Of a stretch of DNA of 64,000 bases, positions 9,157 through 17,529 are shown one piece after another. A program made the translations under genes and the position numbers. The notes below the pieces were generated by a model, which was given only the letters and a program-made list of their open reading frames with translations, did not search any database and had not been told where the DNA came from. The stretch is taken from positions 28,426 to 92,425 of the forward strand of contig JASBVS010000033.1 of assembly GCA_029960955.1 (NCBI GenBank), read 5' to 3'. The DNA is from Bacillota bacterium. Its GTDB lineage: Bacteria > Bacillota > Sulfobacillia > JAIMAT01. How positions within the stretch are numbered: the stretch's first letter is position 1; the number at the start of each line of letters is the position of its first letter.

Positions 9157-11792
9157 GCGCCTCCGGGGCGGAGAGCCTTCCGGCCGAGCGCCGCGGCGGC
9201 GCGCCGCCCCTCCTCGAGCAGTACCTCCGGATCAAGGCGGAGCACCCGGAGGCCCTTCTCTTCTTCCGGCTGGGCGACTTCTTCGAGCTCTTCTTCGAGG
9301 ACGCGGAGATCGCCGCGCGCGAGCTCGACCTCGTCCTGACCGGCCGCGAGCTGCAGAAGGGGCGCCGCGTCCCCATGTGCGGCGTCCCCCACCACGCCGC
9401 CGAGAGCTACATCCGCCGTCTGGTGGAGAAGGGCTACCGCGTGGCGCTCTGCGAGCAGATGGAGGACCCGCGGCTGGCCAGGGGGCTGGTCGAGCGCCAG
9501 GTGATCCGCGTGATCAGCGCGGGGACGCTGCTGGAGCCGGGGCTCCTCGACGCGGGGCGGAACAACTTCCTGGCGGCGGTGGCGCCGGGGCGCCGCGCGC
9601 TGGGACTGGCCTACGCCGACGCCTCCACCGGGGAGTTCCGCACGGGGGAGTGGGCGACGGGCGAGGAAGGCTGGCTCGAGGAGCTCGACCGCCTGCAGCC
9701 GGCGGAGGTGCTTCTTCCGGAGGGGTTGCCGGCGGAGCTGGAGGAAGCGCTCTCGGGCCGCGGCCTCCGGATCACCCTGCGTCCCGCGCGCGACTTCGAC
9801 CCGGCGCGGGCGTCCGCCCGCCTCCGGGAGCACTTCCAGACGGCCTCGCTGGCCGCCTTCGACCTCGAGACGCGACCGCAGGGGGCGGCCGCGGCCGGGG
9901 CGCTCCTGGCCTACCTGGCCGACTCGCAGCCGGCCGGCGTGGCCCAGCTGACGGAGATCCGCCTCCTCCAGCCGGGCGAGGCGATGCTCCTCGACGCGGC
10001 GACGCGCCGGAACCTCGAGCTGACGCAGCGCGGGCCGGAGGGCGGCCGCCAGGGGACGCTTCTGGAGACGCTGGACGGCACGGTCACCGCCCTCGGGCTG
10101 CGCACGCTGCGCCGCTGGATCGAGCGGCCGCTGACGCGGGCCGAGGCGGTCAACCGGCGCCTGGACGCGGTGGAGACGCTGGTCCGCAACCCGCTCGAGC
10201 GCGCCCGCCTGAGGAAGCTCCTGGGCGGGGTGCGCGACGCGGAGCGGCTGGCCACGCGGGCCGTCCTCGGCCTGGCCGGACCGCGCGACCTGCTGGAGAT
10301 CGCGCAGACGCTGGAGGCGGCGGAGGCGGTGCGCCAGCTCCTCGGCGGGATGGCGCTGCCGGAGCTCCTGGCCGGGCTGGCCGCGGCGCTGGAGCCGCCG
10401 CCGGGCCTGGCGGAGGAGCTCCGCCGCGCGCTGGTGGACGAGCCCCCGTCCGCCCTCGGCGAGGGCGACGTCATCCGGCCGGGGTACGACGCGGAGGTCG
10501 ACCGGCTGCGCTCGCTCAGCCGGAACAGCGAGGACGAGATCCGGGCGATCGAGCAGCGCGAGCGGGAGCGGACCGGCATCCGCAGCCTCCGCCTCGGCTA
10601 CAACCGCGTCTTCGGCTACTACATCGAGGTCTCCCGCGCCCAGCGGAACCAGGTGCCGCCCGACTACGTCCGCAAGCAGACGCTGGCCAACGCCGAGCGC
10701 TACGTCACGGAGGAGCTGCGCGCGCTGGAGGAGCGGGTGGAGAGCGCGCGCGAGGCGCTGGCCAGGCGCGAGGCCGAGCTCTTCGCGGCGCTGCGCGGCC
10801 GCGTGGGCGCCGAGCTGGCCCGGCTGCGCGCCATGGCGGGCGCCCTGGGACGCCTGGACGCGCTCCAGGGCCTGGCCGAGGTGGCGGCGCAGCGGGGCTA
10901 CGTCCGGCCGCGGGTCGACGACGGCGAGCGGATCGAGATCGTCCAGGGCCGCCACCCGGTGGTGGAGCGGGCGCTGGGCCCCGGCGAGTTCGTCCCCAAC
11001 GACGTCGTCCTCGCCCCCGAGCGGCGGATCCTCCTCATCACCGGCCCCAACATGGCGGGCAAGTCCACCTACGCGCGCCAGGTGGCGGTGCTGGTGCTGG
11101 CCGCCCAGGTGGGGAGCTTCCTTCCGGCCGAGTCGGCGCACATCGGCGTCGTCGACCGGATCTTCACGCGCATCGGCTCGGCGGACGACCTGGCCGCGGG
11201 CAAGTCGACCTTCATGGTCGAGATGGGCGAGGTGGCCCACATCCTGCGGCAGGCGACGCCGCGCAGCCTGGTCGTGCTGGACGAGGTGGGGCGCGGCACC
11301 AGCACCTTCGACGGCCTCAGCCTGGCCTGGGCGGTGACGGAGTATCTGCACGACCGGGTGGGCGCGCGGACGCTCTTCGCCACCCACTACCACGAGCTGA
11401 CCGGGCTGGAGGCGAAGCTGCCGGCGCTGGTCAACCTGACCATGGCGGTGGAGGAGGAAGGGGGACGGATCCTCTTCCTGCGGCGCGTCAAACCCGGGGC
11501 GGCCAGCCGCAGCTACGGCATCGAGGTGGCCCGCCTGGCCGGCATCCCGGCGGAGGTGCTGCGCCGGGCGGAGCGCATCCTGGAGCGGCTGGAGCGCGAA
11601 CAGGCGCGGCGGGCGGCGCGCGGCCGCCTGGAGGGCTCGCCGGAGGCGGAGCAGCTGACGCTGCTGCCGCCGCCGGAGCTGCTCCAGGTGCTGGAGGAGC
11701 TGCGCCGCATCGACGTCGAGCGGACGACGCCGCTGGAGGCGCTGGAGCGCCTGGCGGCGTGGCAGGCGCTCCTGAGGGGGAGCGAGGCGTGA
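9153..11792 (+). CDS. mutS: DNA mismatch repair protein MutS
   Basis: MutS, the mismatch-recognition ATPase, 879 residues. The N-terminal clamp domain has the mismatch-contacting FFRLGDFFELFFEDA (family GDFYE-like), the middle shows the core and lever helices, and the C-terminus has Walker A GPNMAGKST (near residue 630) and DEVGRGTSTFDG (near 708). The track ORF begins 98 codons too early; ATG 9153 overlaps the previous stop. It forms an operon with mutL. Confidence 0.97.
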   Translation: MSASGAESLPAERRGGAPPLLEQYLRIKAEHPEALLFFRLGDFFELFFEDAEIAARELDLVLTGRELQKGRRVPMCGVPHHAAESYIRRLVEKGYRVALCEQMEDPRLARGLVERQVIRVISAGTLLEPGLLDAGRNNFLAAVAPGRRALGLAYADASTGEFRTGEWATGEEGWLEELDRLQPAEVLLPEGLPAELEEALSGRGLRITLRPARDFDPARASARLREHFQTASLAAFDLETRPQGAAAAGALLAYLADSQPAGVAQLTEIRLLQPGEAMLLDAATRRNLELTQRGPEGGRQGTLLETLDGTVTALGLRTLRRWIERPLTRAEAVNRRLDAVETLVRNPLERARLRKLLGGVRDAERLATRAVLGLAGPRDLLEIAQTLEAAEAVRQLLGGMALPELLAGLAAALEPPPGLAEELRRALVDEPPSALGEGDVIRPGYDAEVDRLRSLSRNSEDEIRAIEQRERERTGIRSLRLGYNRVFGYYIEVSRAQRNQVPPDYVRKQTLANAERYVTEELRALEERVESAREALARREAELFAALRGRVGAELARLRAMAGALGRLDALQGLAEVAAQRGYVRPRVDDGERIEIVQGRHPVVERALGPGEFVPNDVVLAPERRILLITGPNMAGKSTYARQVAVLVLAAQVGSFLPAESAHIGVVDRIFTRIGSADDLAAGKSTFMVEMGEVAHILRQATPRSLVVLDEVGRGTSTFDGLSLAWAVTEYLHDRVGARTLFATHYHELTGLEAKLPALVNLTMAVEEEGGRILFLRRVKPGAASRSYGIEVARLAGIPAEVLRRAERILERLEREQARRAARGRLEGSPEAEQLTLLPPPELLQVLEELRRIDVERTTPLEALERLAAWQALLRGSEA

Positions 11793-11838
11793 GAGGCGAC
11801 GGCGGCTCGCGCCGCCGGGCGGGAGGAGGGCGGGAGGC

Positions 11839-13608
11839 GTGAGCATCCGTCGCCTCCCGCGCGAGGTGGCCGAGCGGATCGCGGCCGGCGAGGTGATCGA
11901 GCGGCCCGCCTCGGTGGTCAAGGAGCTGGTGGAGAACGCCCTCGACGCCGGCGCCCGGCGGGTGGTGGTCGAGCTGGAGGACGGGGGGCGCGCGGCCATC
12001 CGCGTCAGCGACGACGGCCGCGGGATCGCGCCCGAGGAGCTGCCCCTGGCCGTCGAGCGCTACGCCACCTCGAAGCTGGAGCGCTTCGAGGACCTGGAGC
12101 GGCTGCGCACGCTGGGCTTCCGGGGCGAGGCGCTGGCCAGCGTCGCGGCGGTCGCCCTGCTCTCCATCGAGAGCCGGCCGCCGCAGGCGGAGGCCGGGCG
12201 GCGGCTGCGCGTCCGGGCCGGCGAACCGCCCGCGCTCGAGCCCGTCGCCATGGCGCCGGGGACCCGGGTGGACGTGCGCGACCTCTTCCACAACGTGCCG
12301 GCGCGGCGGGCGCATCTCCGTTCGGCGCGGGCGGAGCTGCTCGCCTGCGAGGAGGTGGTCGCCGCCCACGCCCTCGCCCACCCCGGGGTCGCCTTCCGCC
12401 TGCTTCACGAGGGGCGGGCGCTCCTGGAGACGCCCGGCGACGGCGAGATGCGCCACGTGGTGGCGGCGCTCTGGGGCGAGGAGCTGGCCGGCTCGCTGCG
12501 CGAACTGCGGGAGGAGGCCCCCGGCCCCCTGGCGCTGAAGCTCTCGGGGCTCGTCAGCCCCCCCGGGCTGGGACGGGCCTCGCGTGTGCTCGAGCGCTTC
12601 ACCGTCAACGGCCGGCCGGTGGAGAACCTGTCGCTGCGCATGGCTGCGGAGGAAGCCTACCGGAACCTGCTCCCGGCCCACCGCCACCCGGTCCTGCTCC
12701 TGGCCCTGGAGCTGCCGCCGCTCGAGGTGGACGTCAACGTCCACCCCACCAAGCGGGTGGTCCGCTTCCTCCACGAGCGCGCCGTCCATGGCACCGTCTA
12801 CGCCGCGCTCCGCCGCGCGCTCGGGGGGGCGGAGGGAGCGCCGCCCGCCGCCGCTTCCTCCCGCGTCCGCGAGACGCCCGGCGCCTGGGCTTGGCGCCAG
12901 GTCTACGCCCCGCTCGACGCCGGCGAGGCCGTCGCGGCGGTCGCCGCGGCGGGGGAGGCGGAACGGCCGGCCGTCGCCACGCCGGCCGCGAACGCCGCCG
13001 GGAAGGAAGGGGAGGAAGGCGAGGGGGACGAGGGGCGGCCTCCGCGCCTCCGGCCGCTGGCGCAGCTCCACGGCACCTACCTGCTCTGTCTCGGCGGCGT
13101 GGGCGAGGCGGAGAGCCTTTGGCTGGTCGACCAGCACGCGGCCGACGAGCGGTACTGGTTCGAGCGGCTGGAGCAGCAGGCGGAGGGCGAGGGGGTGCAG
13201 CCTCTGGTCGCGCCGCTTCCCGTCCCGCTCGACAGCCGGCGGAGGGCCGCCTGGGAGGCCAGGCGGCCGCTTCTCGAGGCGCTGGGCTTCCGCGCCGAGG
13301 AAGGGGGACCGTCGAGCCTCTGGCTGCGGGCCATCCCCGCGGGGCTGCGCGGGGCGGAGGCGCTCTTCGCCGACCTCCTGGACGAGGAGGCGCCGGGCGG
13401 CGCCTGGGAGGAGCGGCTGCGCGCCTGGCGCGCCCGCGTCGCCTGCCGCACCGCCGTCCGCGCGGGAGACCCGCTCGAGCCGGAGGCGCAGGCGGCCCTT
13501 CTCGCGCGCTGGTCCTCCTGCCGGCAGCCCTGGACCTGCCCGCACGGGCGGCCGGCGGCCGTGGAGATCAGCCGGGCCGAGCTGGCGCGGAGGTTCCTGC
13601 GCCGTTGA
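11839..13608 (+). CDS. mutL: DNA mismatch repair endonuclease MutL
   Basis: MutL, 589 residues. The N-terminal GHKL ATPase has ENALDAGA, DDGRGI, TSKL and TLGFRGEAL. After a variable acidic/Ala-rich linker, the C-terminal domain carries the metal-dependent nicking motif DQHAADERYWFE (near residue 431) plus ACRTAVRAGD and CPHGRPAAV, marking it as an endonuclease-type MutL, as expected for an organism without MutH. GTG start with GGGAGG upstream; its TGA overlaps the TTG of miaA. Confidence 0.97.
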   Translation: MSIRRLPREVAERIAAGEVIERPASVVKELVENALDAGARRVVVELEDGGRAAIRVSDDGRGIAPEELPLAVERYATSKLERFEDLERLRTLGFRGEALASVAAVALLSIESRPPQAEAGRRLRVRAGEPPALEPVAMAPGTRVDVRDLFHNVPARRAHLRSARAELLACEEVVAAHALAHPGVAFRLLHEGRALLETPGDGEMRHVVAALWGEELAGSLRELREEAPGPLALKLSGLVSPPGLGRASRVLERFTVNGRPVENLSLRMAAEEAYRNLLPAHRHPVLLLALELPPLEVDVNVHPTKRVVRFLHERAVHGTVYAALRRALGGAEGAPPAAASSRVRETPGAWAWRQVYAPLDAGEAVAAVAAAGEAERPAVATPAANAAGKEGEEGEGDEGRPPRLRPLAQLHGTYLLCLGGVGEAESLWLVDQHAADERYWFERLEQQAEGEGVQPLVAPLPVPLDSRRRAAWEARRPLLEALGFRAEEGGPSSLWLRAIPAGLRGAEALFADLLDEEAPGGAWEERLRAWRARVACRTAVRAGDPLEPEAQAALLARWSSCRQPWTCPHGRPAAVEISRAELARRFLRR

Positions 13609-14594
13609 GCGAGGCGTTCACCCTGGTCCTGGTCGGCCCCACCGCGGTCGGCAAGAGCGAGGTGGCCCTCGCCCTGGCCGAGCGGTTCCGCGGGGCGGTG
13701 GTCACGGCCGATTCGGCGCAGGTCTACCGGGGCATGGACGTCGGCACCGACAAGCCTCCGCTTGACCTGCGGCGCCGGATTCCGCATTATTGTATCGATC
13801 TGGCAGAACCGGTTGCGGAATTCAGTGTCGCAAGCTGGTTGGGTGCGGCACGGGACGCGATCACGGAGTGTCGCCGCTCCGGACGACTGCCGGTTGTGGC
13901 CGGTGGAACCGGCCTCTACGTGGAAGCGCTTCTCCGCGGATACGCGTTCGCACCGCACTCGCCCCAGCTGCGACGACAATTGCTCCTCCGCTTGCAGGGG
14001 GAGGGCCTCGAGCCGCTCCTCGGAGAACTGGCCCTTCGCGACCCGGCGGCCTTCGGCCGCGTCGACCGGGCCAACCCGCGCCGTGTCCTGCGGGCGCTGG
14101 AGAAGGCGATCCTGGCGGGCGGGGGCGGCGGCTCCGCACCGGAGGAGGCGGCGGATCGCCCGGCGACCGGGGAGGCGCGGGAGCTGCGCCGGCTGCTCGG
14201 GCGCGTCGTCGTCGTCGGGCTCTGTCGAAACCGGGAGGAGCTGGCCGAGCGCATCCGGCGGCGGATCGCCCGGGAGATGCGGGACGGGCTCCTCGAGGAA
14301 GTCCGCGACCTCCTGTCGCGGGGGGTGCCGCGCTCCGCCGCCTCGATGCAGGCGCTGGGCTACCGCCAGCTGGCGGCGCACCTCCTGGACGGCCTGCCTC
14401 TGGGCGCGGCGCTGGAGCGGCTCGACCGCGACACGCGGCGCTTCGCCAAGCGCCAGATGACGTGGTTCCGCAACCGCCTTCCTGGGGCGACCTGGTTCAA
14501 CCTCACGTTCGCCGGCGCCGGCACGGTGGAAGAGTGGCTCCAGTCAGTTTTTGCCAGATCCGCGGGTATGCCGGGGGCAAGGCCGGCATACTAA
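13605..14594 (+). CDS. miaA: tRNA dimethylallyltransferase MiaA
   Basis: MiaA adds dimethylallyl to A37 of tRNAs reading UNN codons, giving the MiaB substrate; 329 residues. P-loop GPTAVGKS and DSAQVYRGMDVGTDKP are at the N-terminus, VVAGGTGLYVEALL in the middle, and RQMTWFRN near the end. The TTG start overlaps the mutL stop (TTGA). A patch at about 13770-13990 uses AT-ending codons unlike the rest of the gene. A 9-bp hairpin covers the stop region. Confidence 0.95.
   Translation: MSEAFTLVLVGPTAVGKSEVALALAERFRGAVVTADSAQVYRGMDVGTDKPPLDLRRRIPHYCIDLAEPVAEFSVASWLGAARDAITECRRSGRLPVVAGGTGLYVEALLRGYAFAPHSPQLRRQLLLRLQGEGLEPLLGELALRDPAAFGRVDRANPRRVLRALEKAILAGGGGGSAPEEAADRPATGEARELRRLLGRVVVVGLCRNREELAERIRRRIAREMRDGLLEEVRDLLSRGVPRSAASMQALGYRQLAAHLLDGLPLGAALERLDRDTRRFAKRQMTWFRNRLPGATWFNLTFAGAGTVEEWLQSVFARSAGMPGARPAY
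14566..14591 (+). terminator. Stem-loop at the end of miaA
   Basis: GTATGCCGG (14566-14574) pairs perfectly with CCGGCATAC (14583-14591) around an 8-base loop, immediately before the miaA TAA. No T-run follows, so it may be a weak terminator or mRNA 3'-end stabiliser for the miaB-miaA operon. Confidence 0.4.
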
Positions 14595-14670
14595 GTCTCA
14601 ACGCGCTCCTTGGCCGCGGTGACGGGGCGGGTGCCGCACGCGCCCGGAGCGCAGGGCAAGGGGTGGTCGC

Positions 14671-15987
14671 ATGGTGGCCAAAGGAAGGACCATGCTGGGC
14701 AGCGCGTCGCTTCGCGGCAGGCCTGTCTTCCTGAGCACCTATCCTCCCCAACGCTGCGGGATCGCCACCTTCACGCAGCACCTGGTGCAGGCGATGGCGG
14801 TCGCCGCCGGCGAGCACCCGGCCGTGGTGGCGGTGAGCGACGGTGTCCCGGCCGCGCTCTACCCCGGGGAGGTCGCGGCGGTGATCGAGCGCGAGGACCG
14901 CCCGGCCTACCGCGAGACGGCGCGGGCGCTCAACCGGTCCGGCGCGGTCGCACTGGTGCTCCAGCACGAGTACGGCATCTTCGGCGGGCCGGACGGCGGC
15001 GACGTGCTGGAGCTGGTGGAGGAGCTGGAGATCCCGTGGGTGGTGACGCTCCACACCGTCCTCCGCCACCCGAGCGCGAGGCAGCGCGAGATCATCCGCC
15101 GGCTGGCGGCCGGCGCGCAGCGGGTGGTGGTTCTCGCGCGGCGGGCGCGGGAGATCCTCGTCGACGTCTACCGCGTCGACCCCGCCCGCCTGCTCCACAT
15201 CCCGCACGGGGCGCCCGACGGGCTGCCGACCTCGCGGCACGAGGTCAGGCGGCGCCTCGGCCTCGAGAACTCGACGGTCCTCTGCACGCTGGGGCTGATC
15301 AACCCGGGGAAGGGGATCGAGTACGTGATCGAGGCGCTGCCTGAGCTGGTCGCCGACTTCCCGGACCTGCTCTACCTGGTGCTCGGGCAGACGCACCCGG
15401 GCATCCTCCGGCAGTGGGGCGAGTCGTACCGGGAGATGCTGAAGGCGCGCGCGCGGCAGCTGGGCGTGGAGGAGCACGTGCGCTTCGTCGACGCCTACCT
15501 GGACGACGCCACGCTGGTGGAGTACCTGGCGGCCTCCGACCTCTACATCACCCCGTACCTCTCGCCGGAGCAGATCTCCAGCGGCACCCTGGCCTACGCC
15601 GTAGGGCTGGGCAAGGCGGTCGTCTCCACGCCGTACGCCTACGCCCAGGAGCTGTTGGCGGACGGGCGCGGCCTCCTGGTCCCCTTCCGGGACGCCGGGG
15701 CGATCGCCGAGGCGGTGCGGGCGGTCCTCGGCTCGCCGCGGCTGCGGCGCGGCATGGAGCGGAGGGCGCGGCTGGTCGGGCGCTCCATGGCCTGGCCGCG
15801 GGTGGCGGAGGCGTACGCCGAGCTGCTCGAGGAGGTGGCGGCGCCGGTGGGCGGCAGGGGGGACGGGGCGTCGCTGGTCTTCTCCCTGGCCGGCAACCGG
15901 GCCGCGAGGTTTCCCGGCAAGGGAGGTGTGGCCCGCCATGAAGCTGCCGCATCCCACTCTGGACCATCTCTGGCGGATGACCGATGA
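14671..15987 (+). CDS. Glycosyltransferase family 4-like protein
   Basis: A 438-residue GT-B glycosyltransferase. The N-terminal half has PQRCGIATFTQHLVQAM. The C-terminal half has the nucleotide-sugar-binding Rossmann region (LCTLGLINPGKGIEYVIEAL, RFVDAYLDDATLVEYLAASDLYITPYLSPEQISSG abridged) and the usual GT4 EX7E-like segment. ATG 14671 follows AAGGGGTGG; ATG 14692 is an alternative. It overlaps the next gene by 50 bases, so the two products are probably made together. The acceptor and sugar are unknown; the phosphomannose-isomerase-like cupin downstream hints at mannose. Confidence 0.85.
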   Translation: MVAKGRTMLGSASLRGRPVFLSTYPPQRCGIATFTQHLVQAMAVAAGEHPAVVAVSDGVPAALYPGEVAAVIEREDRPAYRETARALNRSGAVALVLQHEYGIFGGPDGGDVLELVEELEIPWVVTLHTVLRHPSARQREIIRRLAAGAQRVVVLARRAREILVDVYRVDPARLLHIPHGAPDGLPTSRHEVRRRLGLENSTVLCTLGLINPGKGIEYVIEALPELVADFPDLLYLVLGQTHPGILRQWGESYREMLKARARQLGVEEHVRFVDAYLDDATLVEYLAASDLYITPYLSPEQISSGTLAYAVGLGKAVVSTPYAYAQELLADGRGLLVPFRDAGAIAEAVRAVLGSPRLRRGMERRARLVGRSMAWPRVAEAYAELLEEVAAPVGGRGDGASLVFSLAGNRAARFPGKGGVARHEAAASHSGPSLADDR

Positions 15988-17041
15988 GACGGGCATCATC
16001 CAGCATGCCAGCGGCAGCGTCCCCGAGCGCGCCACGGGCTACACCACGGACGACAACGCGCGGGCGCTGATCGCGGCGCTCTGGGCCTTCCAGCAGGGCG
16101 AGCGCGAGGCGGCGACGCTGGTCGACCGCTACATGGCCTTCCTCGGCTGGGCCCGGCAGGCCGACGGGGGCTTCCACAACGAGTTCGGCTACGACCGGCG
16201 CCCGATCCCGGGCGGCCGCAGCGAGGACGCCACGGGACAGGCGATCTGGGCGCTGGGCGAAACGGTCGCCTCCCGCGAGAGGCGCTGGTCGGAGACGGCA
16301 CTCCTCTGGCTGGAGCGCTCGCTGGACGAGGCGGCGCACCTGCACTACGTCCGCGCGGTCGCCTTCGCCCTCCTCGGCCTCGCCCGCGCGGCCTCGGCGG
16401 GGCCGGGGGAGGCGCTGGCCCGCCGGCTGGCGGAGACGGCGGAAGGACTGACAGGCTTCCTCCTGGAGCGATACCATGCCGAGAGGCGGCCGGAGTGGGA
16501 GTGGCTGGAGGACCGGCTCACCTACGCCAACGGCTGCCTTCCCGCCGCCCTCCTGGCGGCCGGGCGGACCTGGGGCTGGAGCGAGGCCACCCGGGCAGGC
16601 CAGGTGATGCTCCGCTGGCTCGACGGCGTCTCCTGGGAGGGCGACCTCCTGGTGCCGGTGGGCAACCGCGGCTGGTACGTCCGCGGCGGCGAGAAGGCGC
16701 GCTTCGACCAGCAGCCCGTCGATCCGGCCTGGATGGTCCTCGCCCACGCCGAGGCGGCGGTGACGCTGCGCAGGAAGCGCCACCTCGAGCGGGCGCAGGA
16801 GGCGCTCGCCTGGTTCGGCGGCCGGAACCTGCTCGGCCGGCCGCTCGTCGACCCGCTGAGCGGCGGTTGCCACGACGGCCTGGGCCCCGAGGGGCTCAAC
16901 CGGAACGAGGGCGCCGAGTCGACCCTGGCGTGGCTGCTCGGCTTCTACGCGGTCGAGCGGGCGCGCCTCGCCCTGGCCGGGACGAGCGTCGAGTCGACGC
17001 GCTGGGCCGAGGCCTCCGGCCTGGGCGCGACGGGCAGTTGA
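15938..17041 (+). CDS. Six-hairpin-type glycosidase-like protein, glycosyltransferase partner
   Basis: About 367 residues. Motifs HPTLDHLWRMTDETGIIQHA, GYTTDDNARALI, ADGGFHNEF, SEDATGQAIWALGE and NEGAESTLAWL are typical of an (alpha/alpha)6-barrel domain that, from memory, occurs in other genomes next to or fused behind GT4 glycosyltransferases. A catalytic role is not established. The ORF opens at GTG 15926, but GGGAGGTG (15921-15928) is the SD, so ATG 15938 is the start. It overlaps the glycosyltransferase by 50 bases. Confidence 0.75.
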   Translation: MKLPHPTLDHLWRMTDETGIIQHASGSVPERATGYTTDDNARALIAALWAFQQGEREAATLVDRYMAFLGWARQADGGFHNEFGYDRRPIPGGRSEDATGQAIWALGETVASRERRWSETALLWLERSLDEAAHLHYVRAVAFALLGLARAASAGPGEALARRLAETAEGLTGFLLERYHAERRPEWEWLEDRLTYANGCLPAALLAAGRTWGWSEATRAGQVMLRWLDGVSWEGDLLVPVGNRGWYVRGGEKARFDQQPVDPAWMVLAHAEAAVTLRRKRHLERAQEALAWFGGRNLLGRPLVDPLSGGCHDGLGPEGLNRNEGAESTLAWLLGFYAVERARLALAGTSVESTRWAEASGLGATGS

Positions 17042-17052
17042 AACGGAGGCGG

Positions 17053-17430
17053 ATGGGCGTGAGCGAAGCGCAGGCGCAGGTCGACAGCCCGACCAGGATC
17101 GTCGAGAAGCCCTGGGGGCGCGAGATCTGGTGGGCGCAGACCGACCGCTACGTCGGCAAGATCATCGAGGTGAAGGCGGGCGGTTCCCTCAGCCTCCAGT
17201 ACCACGAGCGGAAGATGGAGAGCATGTACTTCGTCGAAGGAAGCGGAACCCTCCTCCTCGGCGAGCGGGAGATCCCCATCCGGCCCGGGCTGCACGTGAC
17301 CATCCCGCCCCTCACCCGCCACCGCGTCACCGCCACGGCGGACGTCCGCTTCTTCGAGGTCTCCACGCCCGAGGTGGAGGACGTGGTCCGGCTGGAGGAC
17401 GCCTACGGGCGGGCCGGCCGGAGCGCGTGA
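17053..17430 (+). CDS. Cupin protein, mannose-6-phosphate isomerase type II-like
   Basis: A 125-residue single cupin. RIVEKPWGREIWWAQTDRYVGKIIEV resembles the cupin of bifunctional mannose-1-phosphate guanylyltransferase/mannose-6-phosphate isomerases. The metal site is SLQYHERKMESMYFVEGSG (first motif) and HVTIPPLTRHRV (second motif). ATG 17053 is 3 bases from GGAGG; GTG 17059 has better spacing and may be the true start. As last gene of the glycosyltransferase set it may supply or bind a phosphosugar; the activity is inferred. Confidence 0.8.
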   Translation: MGVSEAQAQVDSPTRIVEKPWGREIWWAQTDRYVGKIIEVKAGGSLSLQYHERKMESMYFVEGSGTLLLGEREIPIRPGLHVTIPPLTRHRVTATADVRFFEVSTPEVEDVVRLEDAYGRAGRSA

Positions 17431-17464
17431 AAGCGGGGCCCGGGGCCGGCGGGCGGGCGAAGCG

Positions 17465-17497
17465 GGCGGCCGGGGCGCGCGGTGCGCCCCGGCCGCC
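17465..17497. terminator. Bidirectional hairpin between convergent genes
   Basis: A perfect 14-bp inverted repeat (GGCGGCCGGGGCGC and its complement) with a 5-base loop lies between the cupin gene and the ABC permease gene, which converge. It lacks a T-run on either side. Position and strength suggest a two-way transcription end or barrier. Confidence 0.55.
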
Positions 17498-17529
17498 TTG
17501 GCCGCCCTCCGGCGCCCCCGCCCGCCGCG

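Noticed and set aside
6842-9376. 844-aa minus-strand ORF
   Set aside because: Only the last 156 residues (Lrp/AsnC) are real; the remainder is antisense to miaB, the YlbF-like gene and mutS.
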